This document shows, piece after piece, positions 17,475 through 26,286 of a DNA stretch of 64,000 nucleotides (positions are counted from its first letter, which is position 1; each line of letters starts with the position of its first letter). Below the pieces are notes generated by a model, which was given only the letters and a program-made list of their open reading frames with translations, was not told the DNA's origin and did not search any database. Both the position numbers and the translations under genes were made by a program. Source of the DNA: Pseudomonas fluorescens (GTDB lineage: Bacteria > Pseudomonadota > Gammaproteobacteria > Pseudomonadales > Pseudomonadaceae). The stretch is from positions 22,878-86,877 of the forward strand of contig NZ_CABVHY010000032.1 of assembly GCF_902497875.1 (NCBI RefSeq), in the 5' to 3' direction.

Positions 17475-18568
17475 GACCCGCTCCCTTGCACAACCTCGAC
17501 ACGCGCGGACAGGCCCGGCACGATGCGGCCCGGCAACGGGTTGTGGGCAAGCCGGATCTTTACCGGAACCCGCTGCACGACACGCACGAAGTTCCCTGTT
17601 GCGTTGTCGGGGGGCAGCAAGCTGAACGCCGACCCGCTACCCGGTGCAAAGCTGTCGACCACACCTTCAAGTGCCCCGTTGGGGTAGCCGTCGACCGTGA
17701 TGCGCACGTGCTGACCGGGGTGGATGTGTTCGAGCTGGGTTTCCTTGAAATTCGCCACGACCCACACATCATTGACCGGCACGATATCGAGCAAGGCAAC
17801 GCCCGGCGTGACGAACCGGCCGATGCGGACCTGGCGGTTACCGACCACGCCATCAACCGGCGCGCGGACCACGGTGCTGTCGAGATCGATCCGGGCGAGA
17901 TCACGCGCGGCCTGCGCCTGCGTCACCGCAGCAACGGCCGCTTCTCGCTGGGCGACAAGGACGGTGATGCGTTGCTGTTGAGCGTCTACCGTTGCCGAAG
18001 CAGCCGAAACCGTCGACTCGGCCCTGGAGCGTGCCGCGTCGGTTTCGTCGACCAGGGCCTGGCTGACTGCGTTGCTGAGGATCAGTTTGCGGCTGCGATC
18101 ATGGGTCTTGTTCGCCAGATTCATCCCGGCGGCGGCCGAGCGGCGTTGCGCTTCGGCCTGACGAATCAGGGCCCGCTGAAGCTGGGTCTCGGCATCGACA
18201 TGGGTCAGGCGAGCCTGGGCAGCGCTGACATTGGCCTCTGCTTGCGCAACCCGTGCGCGGTAGTCCCGGTCGTCGATCCGGAACAGGACGTCACCCGCCC
18301 GGACGCTTTGGTTGTCCTCGACCTCCAGCGCGGTGACATAGCCGGCCACCTTGGCGGCGAGCGAGGTGACGTCGCCGCGGACATAAGCGTTGTCGGTCGA
18401 GGTCGTGCCACTTGAAACAGCCATGGTCCATCCGGCTGCCACGACCACCAGGGCAGCGACGCACAGTAACAGGCCGATCCTCTTTCTCTTGCCTTGCCGC
18501 GCCACGACATCAGCGGTTTCAGCGCTTGCGCCGGTGGTAATGGCGGCCTTGTCCTGGAGCGCGTTCAT
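17471..18568 (-). CDS. EmrA-type HlyD-family membrane fusion protein
   Basis: A 365-residue periplasmic adaptor. One N-terminal membrane anchor (about residues 30-50, GLLLCVAALVVVAAGW) is followed by a lipoyl half-motif (STDNAYVRGDVTSLAAKVAGY), a long alanine-rich coiled-coil hairpin (about 95-220), the second lipoyl half (TVVRAPVDGVVGNRQV) and a beta-barrel domain. It links the inner-membrane pump to an outer-membrane channel. It is the third gene of a minus-strand operon that starts with the NmrA-like gene. Confidence 0.92.
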   Translation of the reverse strand: MNALQDKAAITTGASAETADVVARQGKRKRIGLLLCVAALVVVAAGWTMAVSSGTTSTDNAYVRGDVTSLAAKVAGYVTALEVEDNQSVRAGDVLFRIDDRDYRARVAQAEANVSAAQARLTHVDAETQLQRALIRQAEAQRRSAAAGMNLANKTHDRSRKLILSNAVSQALVDETDAARSRAESTVSAASATVDAQQQRITVLVAQREAAVAAVTQAQAARDLARIDLDSTVVRAPVDGVVGNRQVRIGRFVTPGVALLDIVPVNDVWVVANFKETQLEHIHPGQHVRITVDGYPNGALEGVVDSFAPGSGSAFSLLPPDNATGNFVRVVQRVPVKIRLAHNPLPGRIVPGLSARVEVVQGSGS

Positions 18569-18659
18569 GTTCTCATTTCCTGTTTAATGCCAAGGATCTA
18601 CAGCCGAGCGGCAGTCGTCTGCCGCCCGCTGTCAGGCGTCGATGAGCGCGTTGCCGGGC

Positions 18660-19073
18660 TCACTTCCCGGTGGGCGTGACGAGCACCTTTTCGTCGCTGT
18701 CGAGGACGAACACGGCCAGCAGGCGTGCAGGTTTCGTGTCGCTGGCGTTTGCGCTGACCTGGTGATGGGAGCCAGGCTCCTCAACGAAGTTTTCGCCGAC
18801 GTTGTAGACCTTTTCCGGTGCGTCGTTGACGCGGCTGCGGACCGCGCCCTCAAGCACCGTTGCGTAGATGAAGGCCGTTTTCGGATGCGTGTGGGCCGGC
18901 GACGCGGCGCCCGGCGCGTACTCGACCAGCACGCCCTTCATGCTCTTGCCGGGGATGTTGGGAATGGGGCGGTCGAATACGACCGTCACCTTGCCGGCGG
19001 GCCGCTCGTCGGCCGATGCTGAGGTGATCGACAGCACTGCAAAGGCAGCGGCCAGGAGGTATCGGGTAACCAT
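18660..19073 (-). CDS. exported cupin-domain protein
   Basis: A 137-residue protein with a signal peptide cleaved near SASADER (about residue 21). A single cupin follows, with metal-binding histidines in PAHTHPKTAF and a later GSHHQVSA motif. The start at 19073 follows an AAGGAG ribosome-binding site; the open frame extends much further upstream, but that part is only the other frame of the NmrA-like gene. It lies between the NmrA-like and pump genes in one operon. A second exported cupin occurs at 22779-23261. Function unknown; a metal-dependent periplasmic enzyme or binding role is possible. Confidence 0.85.
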   Translation of the reverse strand: MVTRYLLAAAFAVLSITSASADERPAGKVTVVFDRPIPNIPGKSMKGVLVEYAPGAASPAHTHPKTAFIYATVLEGAVRSRVNDAPEKVYNVGENFVEEPGSHHQVSANASDTKPARLLAVFVLDSDEKVLVTPTGK

Positions 19074-19153
19074 GGCAATTCTCCTTGGTGGGTATGTGTT
19101 GTGAAGGCGCGGCCCGTTACCGGGCCTACGCTTTCCTGAAGGTTCCGGGAGCC

Positions 19154-19915
19154 TCAGCGTCCCGCTTGGGCCATCGACTGACCGAGCCAGTCCTCGAAGC
19201 GGATCGCGCCCAGGCGCGGGTTCTTGCCGGGAGTCAGGGATTGATCGTCGAGCACGGCGCCGAAGTAGCGCGCGTGCACGTCCGGCACCACCTTGCGCGT
19301 GTCCTGAGTGGCCCGCAGGAAGCGCCTGACCAGTTCGTCGAGCGGCATGGCCTCGGGACCGGCGACTTCGACCGTGCCATTGACCGGCGTTGCCAGCGTG
19401 ACATCGGTAAGCGCCGCCGCCACGTCGTCGGACGCCATCGGTTGGATCAGCGCCGGCGACAGGCAAACCTCCTCGCCGACGGTGGCTGACTGCGCGATGC
19501 CGCCGACAAACTCGAAGAACTGCGTGGCACGCAGGATGGTGTAAGGAATGCCGGACGCCTTGATGAGGTTTTCCTGCGCGACTTTGGCCCGGAAATAGCC
19601 GTTCTCGGGAAGCCGTTCGCTGCCGACGATCGACAGGGCAACGTGATGGCGAACCCCGGCGGCCGCTTCGGCAGCCAGCAGGTTGCGGCTCGAGGTTTCG
19701 AAGAACTCGAGGACGGCCTGGTCTTCCCACGACGGCGCGTTGGCCACGTCGACGACGATATCGGCGCCATCCATCGCTTGGGCCAGGCCCTCGCGGGTAA
19801 TGCTGTTCACTCCGGTGTTGGGGGAGGCTGCGAGCGCGTCATGGCCGCGCTCGCGGAGGTTCTTCACAAGTTTCGATCCGATGAGGCCGGTGCCTCCGAT
19901 GACGACGATCTTCAT
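19154..19915 (-). CDS. NmrA/SDR-like NAD(P)-binding protein
   Basis: A 253-residue atypical short-chain dehydrogenase. The Rossmann motif is MKIVVIGGTGLIGSKLV. The segments SRNLLAAEAAAGVRHHVALS, YFRAKVAQENLIKASGIPYTILR and a C-terminal variable region match the NmrA-like subgroup (redox-sensing or quinone-reductase-like). No complete YxxxK pair of classical SDR enzymes is apparent apart from YFRAK. The start is supported by GGAGAG upstream. First gene of the operon with the cupin and EmrAB genes; divergent from the wHTH/TPR regulator. Confidence 0.88.
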   Translation of the reverse strand: MKIVVIGGTGLIGSKLVKNLRERGHDALAASPNTGVNSITREGLAQAMDGADIVVDVANAPSWEDQAVLEFFETSSRNLLAAEAAAGVRHHVALSIVGSERLPENGYFRAKVAQENLIKASGIPYTILRATQFFEFVGGIAQSATVGEEVCLSPALIQPMASDDVAAALTDVTLATPVNGTVEVAGPEAMPLDELVRRFLRATQDTRKVVPDVHARYFGAVLDDQSLTPGKNPRLGAIRFEDWLGQSMAQAGR

Positions 19916-20171
19916 GGGTTCTCTCCGCTTCCCGACGGCAACCATTGCTGTCGATGTAGAGAAAGAGTGCCTGCGCGCGTGAGGGAAGTCCTTGTGCCGG
20001 CCTTGAGTTTGTCTTTGGGCAAGCTTGGTTTTTCGTCCAAAGAAGCAAGTGGGCAACTGGCATCCCTTGCTGGACGGTGCAGCGGGTTACGCGCTGCCGT
20101 ATTATCGATACCTCGTTCTAATCGCCAGCTCGGACACGGAGTCGAGGGCGCTCGACCAGGGGATCCTCACC

Positions 20172-21770
20172 TTGCAATTCGTGTTTGAAGACTACGTGCT
20201 CGATCAAGAGCGCCGGGAACTCACCTTGCGCGGGCAAGTCGTGGCCGTCGGGCCGCAGGTCTTCGACCTATTGCTGCAGCTCGTCAGCAACCGCGATCGC
20301 GTCGTCAGCAAGGACGACCTGCTCCAGGCGGTGTGGAGCGGCCGGATCGTCTCGGAATCGACGATCACCAGCCACATCAATGCGGTGCGCAAGGCCATCG
20401 GCGATACCGGCGAGGAACAGCGCCTGGTGCGCACGGTCGCCCGCAAGGGTTACCGCTTCGTCGGTGAGATCAAGGTCGGCGAGATCGGCGAAGCGCAACA
20501 GCCTGACCGCAAAGGCATCGACGACCCTGCGCCCGTGGACCCGAAGCAAACGCCTCCGTCCACGCTCGTCCTGCCGGACAAACCCTCCATCACCGTCTTG
20601 CCCTTCCACAACCTGAGCGGCGATCCGGAGCAGGAATATTTCGCCGATGGCATGGTGGAGGACATCATCGCCGCCCTGTCGCGAATCCGCTGGCTGTTCG
20701 TCATCGCGCGCAATTCGAGCTTCACCTACAAAGGCCGGGCGGTGGACGTCAAGGGCGTCGGCCAGGAGCTCGGCGTGCGCTACGTGCTGGAAGGTAGCGT
20801 GCGCAAATCCGGGAACAAGGTACGCATCACCGGGCAACTGATCGACGCGACGAGCGGAACGCACATCTGGGCGGAGCGCTTCGAAGGCATGCTCGACGAC
20901 ATCTTCGAACTGCAGGATCAAATCGCCGAAAGCGTCGTCGGCGCCATCGCGCCGCAGCTCGAACGGGCGGAAATCGAGCGCGCCAAACGCAAACCAACAG
21001 AAAGCCTGGACGCCTACGACTATTACCTGCGCGCAATGGCGAAACTCCACAGCGGCACCCGCGAAGCCATCGAGGAAGCGCTGCCATTGTTCTACAAGGC
21101 CATCGAACTCGATCCGGAGTTTGCATCGGCCTACGGCATGGCAGCCTGGTGCCACTTCTGGCGCAAGGTGAATGGCTGGATGACCGATCGGACTCGAGAG
21201 ATCGCCGAGGGCGCGCGGCTTGCGCGTCTGGCAGTGGCGCTCGGCCGCGATGATGCGGTGGCGCTGACGCGAGGCGGACATGCACTGGCCCATCTCACCG
21301 GTGATGTCGATGGCGGCATTGCCCTGCTCGACAGGGCACGCCTGCTCAATCCCAACCTTGCTCCCGTCTGGTTCCTGGGCGGTATCCTGCGCGCGCTGCG
21401 CGGTGAAACAGACGAAGCGATTGAGCATTTGGCCCATGCCGCCCGCTTGAGTCCGCTGGATCCGGAAATGTTCAGGATGCAGGTCGGGATGGCGCTCGCG
21501 CATTTCTTCGCCGGGCACTTCGACGCCGCTTCGGCCTGGGCGGAAAAGGCGTTGGGGAACCTGCCCAGCCTCCTGGTGCCGGTTGCCCTGGTGGCGGCCA
21601 GTCACGCGCTCAGTGGACGAATGGACAAAGCGCAGCAGGCGATGCAGCGCCTGCGCGAGCTGGATCCAGCTTTGCGCGTCTCCAAGCTGAAGGATTGGCT
21701 GCCGATCCAACAGCCCGAGGATCTCGCGCGGTTCGCCGACGGACTGCGGCTGGCCGGGTTGCCCGAATAA
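20172..21770 (+). CDS. winged-helix/TolB-like/TPR cytosolic regulator
   Basis: A regulator of about 530 residues from the start used here. The OmpR/CadC-type winged helix is at about residues 5-95 (LTLRGQVVAVGPQVFDLLLQL and the ARKGYRFVGEI end). A TolB-like N-terminal domain follows at about 135-260 (SITVLPFHNLSGDPEQEYFADGM split over residues). TPR repeats run from about 280 to the end. No membrane segment is visible between the domains, unlike CadC. The start is uncertain: TTG at 20172 or GTG at 20181 begins right before the winged helix; the frame stays open back to 20025. It is divergent from the NmrA-cupin-EmrAB operon, its likely target. Confidence 0.85.
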   Translation: MQFVFEDYVLDQERRELTLRGQVVAVGPQVFDLLLQLVSNRDRVVSKDDLLQAVWSGRIVSESTITSHINAVRKAIGDTGEEQRLVRTVARKGYRFVGEIKVGEIGEAQQPDRKGIDDPAPVDPKQTPPSTLVLPDKPSITVLPFHNLSGDPEQEYFADGMVEDIIAALSRIRWLFVIARNSSFTYKGRAVDVKGVGQELGVRYVLEGSVRKSGNKVRITGQLIDATSGTHIWAERFEGMLDDIFELQDQIAESVVGAIAPQLERAEIERAKRKPTESLDAYDYYLRAMAKLHSGTREAIEEALPLFYKAIELDPEFASAYGMAAWCHFWRKVNGWMTDRTREIAEGARLARLAVALGRDDAVALTRGGHALAHLTGDVDGGIALLDRARLLNPNLAPVWFLGGILRALRGETDEAIEHLAHAARLSPLDPEMFRMQVGMALAHFFAGHFDAASAWAEKALGNLPSLLVPVALVAASHALSGRMDKAQQAMQRLRELDPALRVSKLKDWLPIQQPEDLARFADGLRLAGLPE

Positions 21771-21995
21771 CCGCGGCCCGCTTGGCCCTCGCCGATGTCT
21801 CACAGTCATTCACACGCCATCGCGACAAGAAACGCGACATGGTCGCCTGATAGTAGTCAGGCGTCATCAGGGCCTCGCACTGTCGATTTCGCAGAGTCTC
21901 GTTCGACTATCGTTAGGGAATGAATCTGATGGGTCGCAGTGATCGCAGGCGTTCCCTGTACGAGAATTTTCACGAGGACGAACCTGAAGAAGCGT

Positions 21996-22616
21996 ATGCG
22001 CAAGCTCATCGTTGCCGCTTTCATTAGTCTCGATAGCGTTATTCAAGCGCCCGGCGGACCTGAAGAAGATACCAGCGGCGAATTCCGCTTCGGTGGCTGG
22101 ATAGTGCCCTACGCCGACGAAATCGGCCAGGCCGTGCAGGACCTGTTCTCGCAGCCGTTCGAGTTGCTGCTGGGGCGTCGCACCTACGATATATTCGCGG
22201 CGTATTGGCCGCACGTACCGGCCGATTCACACAGCCGCGCCATCGCTGATTTGTTCAACAACGTGCCTAAGCACGTGGCCACGCATCGATCCGATACGCT
22301 TGATTGGCACAACAGTCATGCGTTGGAGGGCAACCTTGCCGACGCGATACGCGCGCTTAAGCACCAGGGCGGCGCCCACCTATTGACGCAGGGCAGCGGC
22401 GATCTGGTGCGCCAACTGCTTGCAGCCGGGTTGGTGGACGAGTTTCGACTTATGATTTTTCCCATCGTACTTGGGCGCGGCAAGCGCTTGTTCGGCGACA
22501 ACGCACAAGCGTCGGCCTTCACCTTGGCGCACTCGACCAGCACGCCTGGCGGTGTGCTGATCACCCGCTACGTGCGCAGCGGCGACGTGCGCACAGGAAC
22601 GTTCGAAGAACGCTGA
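21996..22616 (+). CDS. dihydrofolate-reductase-family (RibD C-terminal-like) protein
   Basis: A 206-residue protein of the RibD-C/DHFR-like fold. The start MRKLIVAAFISLDSVIQAPGG, the block LLLGRRTYDIFAAYWP and the end VDEFRLMIFPIVLGRGKRLF are typical. These stand-alone reductases bind NADPH; most have no known substrate. I use the ATG at 21996 because family members begin at that point, although its ribosome-binding site is weak. It stands alone, downstream of the TPR regulator and about 160 bases before an exported cupin gene. Confidence 0.88.
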   Translation: MRKLIVAAFISLDSVIQAPGGPEEDTSGEFRFGGWIVPYADEIGQAVQDLFSQPFELLLGRRTYDIFAAYWPHVPADSHSRAIADLFNNVPKHVATHRSDTLDWHNSHALEGNLADAIRALKHQGGAHLLTQGSGDLVRQLLAAGLVDEFRLMIFPIVLGRGKRLFGDNAQASAFTLAHSTSTPGGVLITRYVRSGDVRTGTFEER

Positions 22617-22778
22617 TCAGAAAAAAGCCAGTGACGCCTGACAACTCGTTGAAGGCCGACGTCCCTGGCGGGTTGCGGCCTTGACTCAAACGTCAGGCCA
22701 GCTTGTTTATGGACCGATAGTAGCTTTAATAAAGTGTGGGGCTGCGAGTAACAATTGTTCCTTCCAAGGGAGAAGCAA

Positions 22779-23261
22779 ATGTACACATTAAGAGTCTTTG
22801 TGGCGTCAAGCGCACTCACACTCGCCGCACTCATGACGTCTGCCGCGTCGGGCGCTGAGCAACCTATGGCGGGCCACATATCGGTTCTACCCTCTGATCT
22901 CAAATGGTCTGATGCACCATCGGTCGCGCCTGGTGCCCAAATCGTAGTCATTGAAGGCGACCTGAAAGCCGCAGATCCGTTTACCTTTCGGCTCAAGCTT
23001 CCTGCCAACTCCAAAATAGGTGTCCATACTCACCCGGTGGTCGAACGTGTCACTGTAATTTCCGGCACTTTTCACTTGGGAATCGGCGACAAATTTGACC
23101 CCGCCAAAGCCAGGGCCTACACGCCGGGCGGTATCACGATCATGCCTGTTGGTATGCCGATGTATGTATTCACCCAGGAAGAAACCGTGGTACAGATCCA
23201 TGGGACCGGCCCGTGGGGTATCACTTTTCTCAATCCCGCGGATGACCCCAGAAAGAAGTGA
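22779..23261 (+). CDS. exported cupin-domain protein
   Basis: A 160-residue protein with a signal peptide (VFVASSALTLAALMTSAASG, cleavage near residue 27). The cupin carries metal-site histidines in IGVHTHPVVERVT and a later histidine in VQIHGTGPWG. The start at 22779 has an AAGGGAG ribosome-binding site. It is a single-gene unit that ends in a pair of hairpins. Its role is unknown; relatives are annotated only as cupins. It is the second exported cupin within 5 kb, but the two are not close in sequence. Confidence 0.85.
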   Translation: MYTLRVFVASSALTLAALMTSAASGAEQPMAGHISVLPSDLKWSDAPSVAPGAQIVVIEGDLKAADPFTFRLKLPANSKIGVHTHPVVERVTVISGTFHLGIGDKFDPAKARAYTPGGITIMPVGMPMYVFTQEETVVQIHGTGPWGITFLNPADDPRKK

Positions 23262-23267
23262 ACTTAT

Positions 23268-23317
23268 CTGCCTGACTTTCCGGCCATCAGGCAGGCGCAT
23301 GGTCGAGCATGCGCCTG
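23268..23317. terminator. two overlapping hairpins between convergent genes
   Basis: The first stem is CTGCCTGA/TCAGGCAG (23268-23294). The second is CAGGCGCATG/CATGCGCCTG (23292-23317). They share the bases at 23292-23294, so both cannot form fully at once. They lie between the convergent cupin and LysR genes and can serve both directions. Confidence 0.55.
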
Positions 23318-23319
23318 CA

Positions 23320-24261
23320 TCACGAATTCACAGGACTACCCGGTTTGCCACCACACGGCGTCAAACCGGCTGCAAGTACCTCCAACAACGCACTGACCTT
23401 GGGAAGCGCCTGACGGCTTTTTTGCCAAACCAGATTAATCGCCAGACCATCGGTTGCCAAATGGGGGAGCACTTCAACCAATGACCCCTCTTCAAGTTGA
23501 TGTTTGATCAACCACGTCGGTAATTGCGCGATACCGCATCCCGCCAGTACCGCAATCACCAGGCCTTCGCCATCACCGACGACGAACCTTGCGGGCATGA
23601 CCCTGCGCTCAGTTTCGCCTGGGCAGGCTCCTGAAAAACGCCAAGGGCCGACCGTTCCATCCCCCCAGCCGTACGCGATGCACTGGTGATGTTCCAGATC
23701 GCGATCGGTCTCAGGCGTGCCTTGCTTGCTCAAATACGCGGGCGAGGCACAGAAGATATGCCACTCACTGCCCAGGTAGCGATGCCCCAATGCGGCGGGC
23801 CAAACATCCGAACCACCGATGCGCACGACGATATCGACACCTTCCTCGATAGGGTCGATGAAACGGTCGGAAAACGAAATGTGCGGTAGCAACTGAGCGT
23901 GCTCCTGGGCAAACCGCAGTATGACCGGAAGTGCCTGCAAGCGGCCGAAGGCACCTGGAAGGCCAATGTGAACCCTGCCACGAGGCTCGGTGTTTTCGGC
24001 ATGCAAGGACAGCTCAGCCTCTTCGAGGTCAGTCAGCACGCCTGTGCAGGTGCGATGGAACGCAATCCCCGCCTCCGTCAGTGACAAGCGCCGGGTCGTT
24101 CGATCAAACAAGCGCGCCTGCAGCCTGCTCTCCAGTCGAGCGATGCTTTTACTGATCGCCGAACCCGTCAGATTCATCCGCTCGGCAGCGGCCTTGAAAC
24201 TGCCGCAGTCCGCGACGCAGACAAATACATCAATGCCCTTTAATCGCTCAGAGGAAAACAT
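23320..24261 (-). CDS. LysR-family transcriptional regulator
   Basis: A 313-residue LysR protein. The winged helix occupies the first 65 residues (CVADCGSFKAAAERMNLTGSAISKSIARLE), followed by the periplasmic-binding-protein-like effector domain. It resembles the CrgA/AaeR-like subgroup. It is divergent from the MFS gene at 24417, with 155 bases between the starts, so it probably controls that transporter. The effector is unknown. Confidence 0.93.
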   Translation of the reverse strand: MFSSERLKGIDVFVCVADCGSFKAAAERMNLTGSAISKSIARLESRLQARLFDRTTRRLSLTEAGIAFHRTCTGVLTDLEEAELSLHAENTEPRGRVHIGLPGAFGRLQALPVILRFAQEHAQLLPHISFSDRFIDPIEEGVDIVVRIGGSDVWPAALGHRYLGSEWHIFCASPAYLSKQGTPETDRDLEHHQCIAYGWGDGTVGPWRFSGACPGETERRVMPARFVVGDGEGLVIAVLAGCGIAQLPTWLIKHQLEEGSLVEVLPHLATDGLAINLVWQKSRQALPKVSALLEVLAAGLTPCGGKPGSPVNS

Positions 24262-24416
24262 AGCCGCCCCGTATTCATGAATTCAGTTCCACCGACTCGA
24301 TAAAAAACATCATAAATCAGAACTGGATTCCCAAGTAAGCTTGAGTCCATCGCATCCATCAACGATATGCGACTAGCAAACTCCATAAAAATAACCCGCT
24401 GAACGATGAGGCAAGG

Positions 24417-25622
24417 ATGCTGACAACGCTAAAAAACTATCCGACGACAGTAAATTTGCTGCTGTCAGCGTCTCTCATATTGACCTTGGCACGAGCAATC
24501 ACCCTGCCCTATCTGGTCATCTACCTTTCCGGCAGTTTCAGCTTGAGCGTCGCCGATATCGGCGTGGTCATTGGCAGCACACTGATCATCGGATCGCTAT
24601 TGAGTCTTTACGGTGGCTTTCTGGTCGACAAGATGTCCAGTTACCGGCTGATTTCGAGCTTTTGCGGTGTGTTCACACTGGGGTTTCTAGGGACGTTTCT
24701 GGCTCGCGATCTTTGGCTGTTCTACCTCTGCCTGGTGTTGATCAACCTGGCTTATGCGGTCATTGATATCGCGGTTAAATCAGGATTTGGCAGCCTGCTT
24801 CCCGCCAGTGATCGCAGCGAAGTGTTCTCGATCAAATACACGCTAACCAATGTCGGGTATGCCGTCGGCCCATTTCTTGGAGCCGGCATGGCCAAGCTGG
24901 ATATCAACTTGCCATTCCTGTTGTCTGCCGGACTTGGCGCCGGGTTCTTCTTCATCTATTTCGTTTGGGGCGATAGAGACCTGACCGCCGTGGATGCGAC
25001 TCAGAAACCCGCACCGTTTCTGGCCCTGGGAAAACTTCTGCTGCAGGATTATCGGTTGGTCTGTTTCACCCTTGGCGGGCTGCTCAGCGCCGTGGTCTTT
25101 GGCCAGTTCACGGCTTATCTCTCGCAGTATCTGGTGGTCACGACAACGCCTGAAGCCACCTATCAGATCATCAGTACCGTTGTGGCGACCAATGCGCTGA
25201 TGGTGATCAGCTTGCAATACTCCATTGGCAGAAAAATTTCCCACCGGCACCTGAACCTGTGGCTGGCGGCGGGACTGAGTATGTTCATGATGGGGTTGGC
25301 GGGTTTCGCCCTGTCGACCAGTGTTGTGCTCTGGGTGATATCCATGGCCATTTTCACTGTCGGCGAGATTATCGTATTCCCCGCTGAATACATGTTCATC
25401 GACAAAATCGCTCCCGACCACCTGCGAGGCATGTATTACGGCGCGCAAAACCTGTCCAACCTCGGTGCGGCACTGGGTCCGGTGCTTTGCGGAGTCGTAT
25501 TGGCGACCCAGCCTGCCCATTACATCTTCTACATGCTCGCCCTTTTCATTGTTGCGGGTGGATCGTTTTACTTCCTGGGCGCCTCCTGTTTGAGCAAGAC
25601 AACGGGTAACGAAGCGGATTGA
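24417..25622 (+). CDS. MFS transporter (12 TM)
   Basis: A 401-residue major facilitator protein. The motif-A-like loop (GGFLVDKMSSYR) lies between segments 2 and 3, and about 12 hydrophobic segments are visible. The overall pattern is of MdtH/YdeE-like efflux proteins. The ATG at 24417 is preceded by GAGG. It is divergent from the LysR gene, and the likely role is export of a small toxic molecule that the LysR protein senses. This is inference. Confidence 0.9.
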   Translation: MLTTLKNYPTTVNLLLSASLILTLARAITLPYLVIYLSGSFSLSVADIGVVIGSTLIIGSLLSLYGGFLVDKMSSYRLISSFCGVFTLGFLGTFLARDLWLFYLCLVLINLAYAVIDIAVKSGFGSLLPASDRSEVFSIKYTLTNVGYAVGPFLGAGMAKLDINLPFLLSAGLGAGFFFIYFVWGDRDLTAVDATQKPAPFLALGKLLLQDYRLVCFTLGGLLSAVVFGQFTAYLSQYLVVTTTPEATYQIISTVVATNALMVISLQYSIGRKISHRHLNLWLAAGLSMFMMGLAGFALSTSVVLWVISMAIFTVGEIIVFPAEYMFIDKIAPDHLRGMYYGAQNLSNLGAALGPVLCGVVLATQPAHYIFYMLALFIVAGGSFYFLGASCLSKTTGNEAD

Positions 25623-25712
25623 GGGGCAGCCGCTGAGCAGGCTGCTAACCAGGGTTGCGATTCCCCTCGACTGTCTCTCAGCTGTTTGGTTTCTGGATTC
25701 AGTTCGGATAGG

Positions 25713-25730
25713 ATGTAACCATCGTTACAT
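25713..25730. promoter_or_regulatory. perfect palindromic operator before the chrB-like gene
   Basis: ATGTAAC-CATC-GTTACAT is a perfect 7-bp inverted repeat with a 4-base spacer. It ends 13 bases before the ATG of the ChrB-like gene and abuts its AGGAG ribosome-binding site, so a bound protein would block transcription or translation. The regulator is not known. Confidence 0.65.
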
Positions 25731-25743
25731 TTTAGGAGTATCC

Positions 25744-26286
25744 ATGAGCGCATTAAACTGGCTACTGATCACCTACAAAGTCCCGGCAGAGCCGACCACC
25801 AAACGCATTGCCTTGTGGCGCCGCGTGAAAGCCATGGGGGCCGTGTACTTGCAAAGCGGGGTGTGCCTATTGCCCAAGACCGATGACCATGTGCGCCGAC
25901 TGCAGATGATTGAAAACGATATCGCCGGCATGGGGGGTGATTGTGTGATCCTCGAGACGGTGGCGCTGGACCGTGCGCAGGAAGACAAAGTCGTCGCTCG
26001 TTTCAAAGCCGATCGGGACGACCAGTACCGCGAGTTCCTCGGCCGCTGCACGGACTTCGAAGCCGAGATCGCCAAGGAGGTGGCGATCCAGAAGTTCACC
26101 TACGCGGAGCTGGAGGAGGAAGATACCGACCTGAAGAAATTGCAGCGCTGGTTCGAGAAGATCCGCAAGCTCGATTTCTATGGAGCGCAACTGGCCGAGG
26201 TAGCGGCGACGCGGCTGCAGGGGTGCGAGGCGCTTTTGGATGCCTATGCCAAACAGGTTTTCGAGGCTCATGATGAAAACCACTGA
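25744..26286 (+). CDS. ChrB-like (chromate-resistance regulatory domain) protein, short form
   Basis: A 180-residue protein matching the N-terminal ChrB domain: LLITYKVPAEPTTKRIALWRR is followed by a PaaX/ferredoxin-like block (AVYLQSGVCLLPKTDDHV) and acidic helices (YAELEEEDTDLKKL). Full-length ChrB regulators are about 300 residues, so this is a one-domain version. In other bacteria ChrB senses chromate and controls the ChrA efflux pump. Here the partner is instead an MFS gene that overlaps its 3' end. The upstream perfect palindrome may be its own or another regulator's site. Chromate as the signal is not established. Confidence 0.82.
   Translation: MSALNWLLITYKVPAEPTTKRIALWRRVKAMGAVYLQSGVCLLPKTDDHVRRLQMIENDIAGMGGDCVILETVALDRAQEDKVVARFKADRDDQYREFLGRCTDFEAEIAKEVAIQKFTYAELEEEDTDLKKLQRWFEKIRKLDFYGAQLAEVAATRLQGCEALLDAYAKQVFEAHDENH

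Noticed and set aside
18660..19730. A single 356-residue protein ending in the cupin
   Set aside because: The upstream two-thirds overlaps the NmrA-like gene in another frame and has no protein character. The cupin has its own ribosome-binding site and signal peptide at 19073.
25713..25730. PadR-type operator (ATGT-N8-ACAT)
   Set aside because: The spacing here is ATGT-N10-ACAT, so the PadR rule is not met. No PadR gene lies nearby.
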